From assembly GCA_001556995.1 (NCBI GenBank), contig LSKF01000022.1, forward strand, positions 1 to 17,203: 17,203 nt of DNA, written 5' to 3'. The notes under the pieces are model-generated. The model saw nothing but the letters and a program-made list of their open reading frames with translations, ran no database searches and had not been told where the DNA came from. Source of the stretch: Erythrobacteraceae bacterium CCH12-C2. GTDB taxonomy: Bacteria; Pseudomonadota; Alphaproteobacteria; Sphingomonadales; Sphingomonadaceae. Position 1 is the stretch's first letter; each line of letters starts with the position of its first letter. This document shows positions 14,403 to 17,203 of this stretch, piece by piece. Both the position numbers and the translations under genes were made by a program.

Positions 14403-15322
14403 GCCGCTGCCCGCCGCAGTCGATCATTGATCGCGCGGCCTACGCCTTCCTCCGGCACCGGGGCCACCGCGATGCGCGGATGCCGGGCTCGGGCAGCCTC
14501 GTGCAGACAGCCATAGAGCCGCGACGCAGCCTCAATGACGTCACCGCTGGCCGACAGCGTGCAGTCACCCGTCACCGCGCCGAACCCGATGAGGAATTCG
14601 TCGTGCTCGGCCTTTACGGCGTTCAATCGCACAGGCTTGCCGGGGGCATAGTGGCTGGCGAGCTGGCCCGGGGCTTCGATGCTCGTTTCGATCCCAACTC
14701 CCCGCGCGCGGAACTGGAGCGGCCCGGGGCGCAATTCCTCAACGCTCCCGTCATCGCGCACCGCAACGATGGTCGATTCCACCCCCGCGGTGGTCGCCCC
14801 GCCGTCGAGCACCATGTCGATCCGCCCTTCGAGCGAGGCGAGTACGTGGGCTGGCGTGGTCGGGCTGATGAAGCCCGAACGGTTGGCCGAAGGGGCGGCG
14901 AGCGGAAAGGCGAGCCGCTCGAGCAAGGCGCGCATCGCAGAATGCGCCGGCGCGCGCAGCGCCACGGTGGGCAGGCCCGCAGTCACCGCAGGGGCCAGCG
15001 CCGCATCCGCCCGGCGCGGCAAGACCAGCGTCAGCGGCCCCGGCCAATGGGCCTCGGCCAGCGCGCGGGCCATAAGCGAGAACTCGGCATATTCCGCCGC
15101 CTGCTCCAACCCGCGCACATGCACGATCAACGGATTGAAGTCCGGCCGGCCCTTCGCGGCATAAATCCGCGCCACCGCCTCGGCGCTATCGGCCCGCGCG
15201 GCAAGGCCATAGACCGTCTCGGTCGGCACCGCCACCACCCCGCCCGATTCGAGGATTCGCGCCGCCAGCGCGATCCCCTCGGCGTCTGCCAGCCGCACTT
15301 CCGTAACGTTCTTGCCGCTCAT
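14399..15322 (-). CDS. L-threonylcarbamoyladenylate synthase, Sua5 type
   Basis: A 307-residue enzyme that makes threonylcarbamoyl-AMP from threonine, bicarbonate and ATP, the first step of the t6A37 modification of ANN-decoding tRNAs. The YrdC/TsaC domain (about 10-205) has PTETVYGL (33-40), KGRPDFNPLIVHV (57-69), SANRSG (145-150) and STIV (183-186). The linker GQLASHYAPGKPV (219-231) and a C-terminal Sua5 domain follow, so this is the longer Sua5 form rather than the short TsaC. The Sua5 domain looks slightly short compared with typical members of about 320-340 residues. The ATG at 15322 has no strong ribosome binding site. The gene is divergent from the acyl-CoA dehydrogenase, with 74 bases between them. 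Confidence 0.93.
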   Translation of the reverse strand: MSGKNVTEVRLADAEGIALAARILESGGVVAVPTETVYGLAARADSAEAVARIYAAKGRPDFNPLIVHVRGLEQAAEYAEFSLMARALAEAHWPGPLTLVLPRRADAALAPAVTAGLPTVALRAPAHSAMRALLERLAFPLAAPSANRSGFISPTTPAHVLASLEGRIDMVLDGGATTAGVESTIVAVRDDGSVEELRPGPLQFRARGVGIETSIEAPGQLASHYAPGKPVRLNAVKAEHDEFLIGFGAVTGDCTLSASGDVIEAASRLYGCLHEAARARHPRIAVAPVPEEGVGRAINDRLRRAAA

Positions 15323-15396
15323 GCTGCGGCGCTATATTCAAACCCCCGCCCTGCCAAGGGCATGAGGCCTTTTCCATTCCCGAAGGACGCCCCCAC

Positions 15397-17139
15397 GTGA
15401 CCCCCTATAGCCCGCCGACCGCCGACCAATTGCTCGCCATCCGCGTCAATGCCGGAATTGACGAGCTAGCCCAGACCGAGCGCTTTGCCCATGCCGAAGC
15501 GGATCTGGTCGAGGCGATTGTCGAAGGGGTGGGCCAGTTTGCGGCCGGGGAATTCGCGCCATTGAACCGCGTGGGCGATCTGGAGGGCGCGAAGCTGGAG
15601 AATGGCAGGGTCCGCCTGCCCGAAGGGTTCGAGGCCGCTTACAACGCCTATGTCGAGCAGGGCTGGAACGCGATTGCCTCGCCAGTGGCGCATGGCGGGC
15701 AGGGCCTGCCCTTCACGTTGGCGTGCAACGTGCTCGAAAACCTCGGCGCGGCGAACATGGCCTTCACCCTGCTGCCGATGCTGAGCGTCGGTGCGATCGA
15801 GGCGCTGGAGCATCACGGGTCGAAGGATCAGCAAGCGAAATACCTCCCCAATCTGGTCAGCGGCGCATGGTCCGGCACGATGAACCTCACCGAGCCTGCC
15901 GCCGGGAGCGACGTCGGCGCGCTGCGCGCGACCGCCGAGCCGATCGAAAGCGGGCCGCACGCGGGCAAATACCGGATCACCGGCCAGAAAATCTACATCA
16001 CCTGGGGGGAGCATGATCTGGCCGAGAACATCATCCACCTCGTCCTAGCCCGCCTCCCCGGCGCGCCCGAGGGTTCGCGCGGCATCTCGCTGTTCGTGGT
16101 GCCCAAGTATCATGTGAACGACGATGGCAGCCTTGGTCCGCACAATGATCTTCGCTGCGTCAGCCTCGAACACAAGCTCGGCATCAACGCCTCGCCCACC
16201 TGCGTGATGAGCTATGGCGATAATGGCGAATGCATTGGGGAACTGGTCGGCCAGCCCAACAAGGGCCTCGCCGCGATGTTCACGATGATGAACAACGCGC
16301 GGATTAATGTGGGCAATCAGGGCGTGCAGATCGGCGAACGGGCGACCCAGCAGGCGCTCGCCTATGCCCGCGACCGGGTGCAGTCTGCCCGCGCCGGGTC
16401 GCCCGACAAGACCCCGGTGGCGATCATCGAGCACCCCGATGTGCGCCGCATGATTCTGCGCATGAAGGCGCTGACCGAAGGCGCCCGCGCGCTGCTCTAT
16501 TACTGCGCGGGCCAAGTCGATCGCGGCAATCTCGGCGACGAGGCGGCCAAGGCGCGCGGCGAGATCATTGTGCCGCTGCTCAAGGCGTGGGGCACCGATA
16601 TCGGCGTGGAGGTGGCAGGGCTCGGCATCCAGATCCACGGCGGGATGGGCTTCGTCGAAGAAACCGGCGCGGCGCAGCACTGGCGCGATTCGCGGATTGC
16701 GCCGATTTACGAAGGGACCAACGGGATTCAGGCCGCCGACCTCGTCACGCGCAAGCTCGGGCTTGAAGGCGGTGAGGCGATACTGGCGCTGTTCGAGACC
16801 ATCGCGCGCGATGCCGCAGCGGAGCACAGGCTGGCGGCGCTCGCCCGCGAATGTGCCGCCGTCGCCCGCTGGATGCGCGATGAGGCGAGCCTTGATGATC
16901 GGCTTGCCGGGAGTGTTCCGTTCTGCACCATGGCCGCTGTGGCCGTCGCCGGGTGGCAGCTGATGAAGCAGGCCGAGGCGGTGGCGGCGGGGGCCGCGCC
17001 CGAACTCGCGGCAACCAAGCCAGTGACGGTGCGCTTCTTTCTCGACCGGATCGTGCCCGAGGCGCTCGGCCTCAGCGCGGGGGCGACCGCCGGGGCCGCT
17101 GGGCTGTATGACTTGCCCGCCGAAACCCTGGTCGGCTGA
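15397..17139 (+). CDS. Acyl-CoA dehydrogenase, DmdC-like (long form)
   Basis: A 580-residue FAD-dependent acyl-CoA dehydrogenase of the long class with an extra C-terminal domain, as in 3-methylmercaptopropionyl-CoA dehydrogenase (DmdC) and related FadE-type enzymes. The FAD/substrate segment is MNLTEPAAGSDVGAL (162-176), with QIHGGMGF at 412-419. The catalytic base is probably E439 in PIYEGTNGIQ. Residues from about 460 form the helical C-terminal domain (Acyl-CoA_dh_C-like). The GTG at 15397 has AAGGA ten bases upstream. The real substrate may be an ordinary or branched acyl-CoA; a DMSP role cannot be claimed without the other dmd genes, which are not here. Confidence 0.9.
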   Translation: MTPYSPPTADQLLAIRVNAGIDELAQTERFAHAEADLVEAIVEGVGQFAAGEFAPLNRVGDLEGAKLENGRVRLPEGFEAAYNAYVEQGWNAIASPVAHGGQGLPFTLACNVLENLGAANMAFTLLPMLSVGAIEALEHHGSKDQQAKYLPNLVSGAWSGTMNLTEPAAGSDVGALRATAEPIESGPHAGKYRITGQKIYITWGEHDLAENIIHLVLARLPGAPEGSRGISLFVVPKYHVNDDGSLGPHNDLRCVSLEHKLGINASPTCVMSYGDNGECIGELVGQPNKGLAAMFTMMNNARINVGNQGVQIGERATQQALAYARDRVQSARAGSPDKTPVAIIEHPDVRRMILRMKALTEGARALLYYCAGQVDRGNLGDEAAKARGEIIVPLLKAWGTDIGVEVAGLGIQIHGGMGFVEETGAAQHWRDSRIAPIYEGTNGIQAADLVTRKLGLEGGEAILALFETIARDAAAEHRLAALARECAAVARWMRDEASLDDRLAGSVPFCTMAAVAVAGWQLMKQAEAVAAGAAPELAATKPVTVRFFLDRIVPEALGLSAGATAGAAGLYDLPAETLVG

Positions 17140-17140
17140 G

Positions 17141-17203
17141 ATGCCGGACGGCGAACCTCTGGAACGGATCGCCGCTGCGCTAGAGCGGCTCGCGCCCCCG
17201 CCC
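17141..17203 (+). CDS. Start of a gene cut by the window edge (possibly a DUF815 ATPase)
   Basis: An ATG one base after the dehydrogenase stop opens a frame that runs to the last base, encoding 21 residues including LERIAAALERLAPPP. The tight spacing suggests co-transcription. An N-terminal amphipathic helix followed by a Pro run recalls the start of alphaproteobacterial DUF815 AAA+ proteins, but 21 residues do not allow a firm call. Confidence 0.5.
   Translation, partial: MPDGEPLERIAAALERLAPPP

Noticed and set aside
15397..17139. Assigning the dehydrogenase as dmdC
   Set aside because: The similarity is to the broad long-form class. No dmdA, dmdB or dmdD lies nearby, so the specific name is not supported.
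1..17203. Mobile element, prophage, CRISPR array or toxin-antitoxin system
   Set aside because: No transposase, integrase, regular repeat array or paired small toxin-like genes were found. The gene order is core-genome-like.

Overview
The window is GC-rich, gene-dense chromosomal DNA from an alphaproteobacterium, most likely a member of the Sphingomonadales (Erythrobacter/Sphingomonas-like). This is inferred from gene content, base composition and Ala/Pro-rich proteins, not from a marker gene. Support includes a porphobilinogen synthase with the Asp-type metal site, the order SUV3-like helicase, S4 protein, 7Fe ferredoxin, CarD, and an exonuclease/ATP-dependent ligase pair of the PP_1105 type. 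No insertion sequence, phage gene, CRISPR array, tRNA or rRNA was seen, and no gene-free stretch exceeds 300 bases.

Layout. Positions 1-504 hold the remains of a probably exported protein, whose first 96 bases form a perfect 34-bp inverted repeat that looks like a contig-end fold-back. Positions 544-3600 hold a ligase-associated exonuclease and an ATP-dependent DNA ligase, separated by a small exported protein on the opposite strand. A DUF1993 protein follows (3641-4156). It meets tail to tail a five-gene minus-strand run read from 8644 to 4153: M23 peptidase, hemB, two tandem GNAT acetyltransferases, gamma-carbonic anhydrase. The last three genes are coupled by ATGA overlaps.

From 8840 the plus strand carries a 917-residue SUV3-like RNA helicase, an S4 RNA-binding protein (ATGA overlap) and the ferredoxin FdxA. 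A 273-base spacer with a perfect palindrome precedes carD, which ends in a clear intrinsic terminator. Two lipoproteins follow: a DUF2807 protein with six glycine-rich repeats and a 110-residue protein with a charged helix. The second converges on a Sua5-type threonylcarbamoyl-AMP synthase, which is divergent from a DmdC-like acyl-CoA dehydrogenase. A 21-codon gene start runs off the right edge.

Functionally the region is mostly housekeeping: DNA repair, haem synthesis, cell-wall hydrolysis, RNA metabolism, tRNA modification and acyl-CoA oxidation. I do not see a convincing new defence or mobile system. The points most worth a second look are the split and incomplete ligase module, the helicase/S4/ferredoxin/CarD neighbourhood with its palindrome, the tandem acetyltransferases behind hemB, and the inverted repeat at the left edge.
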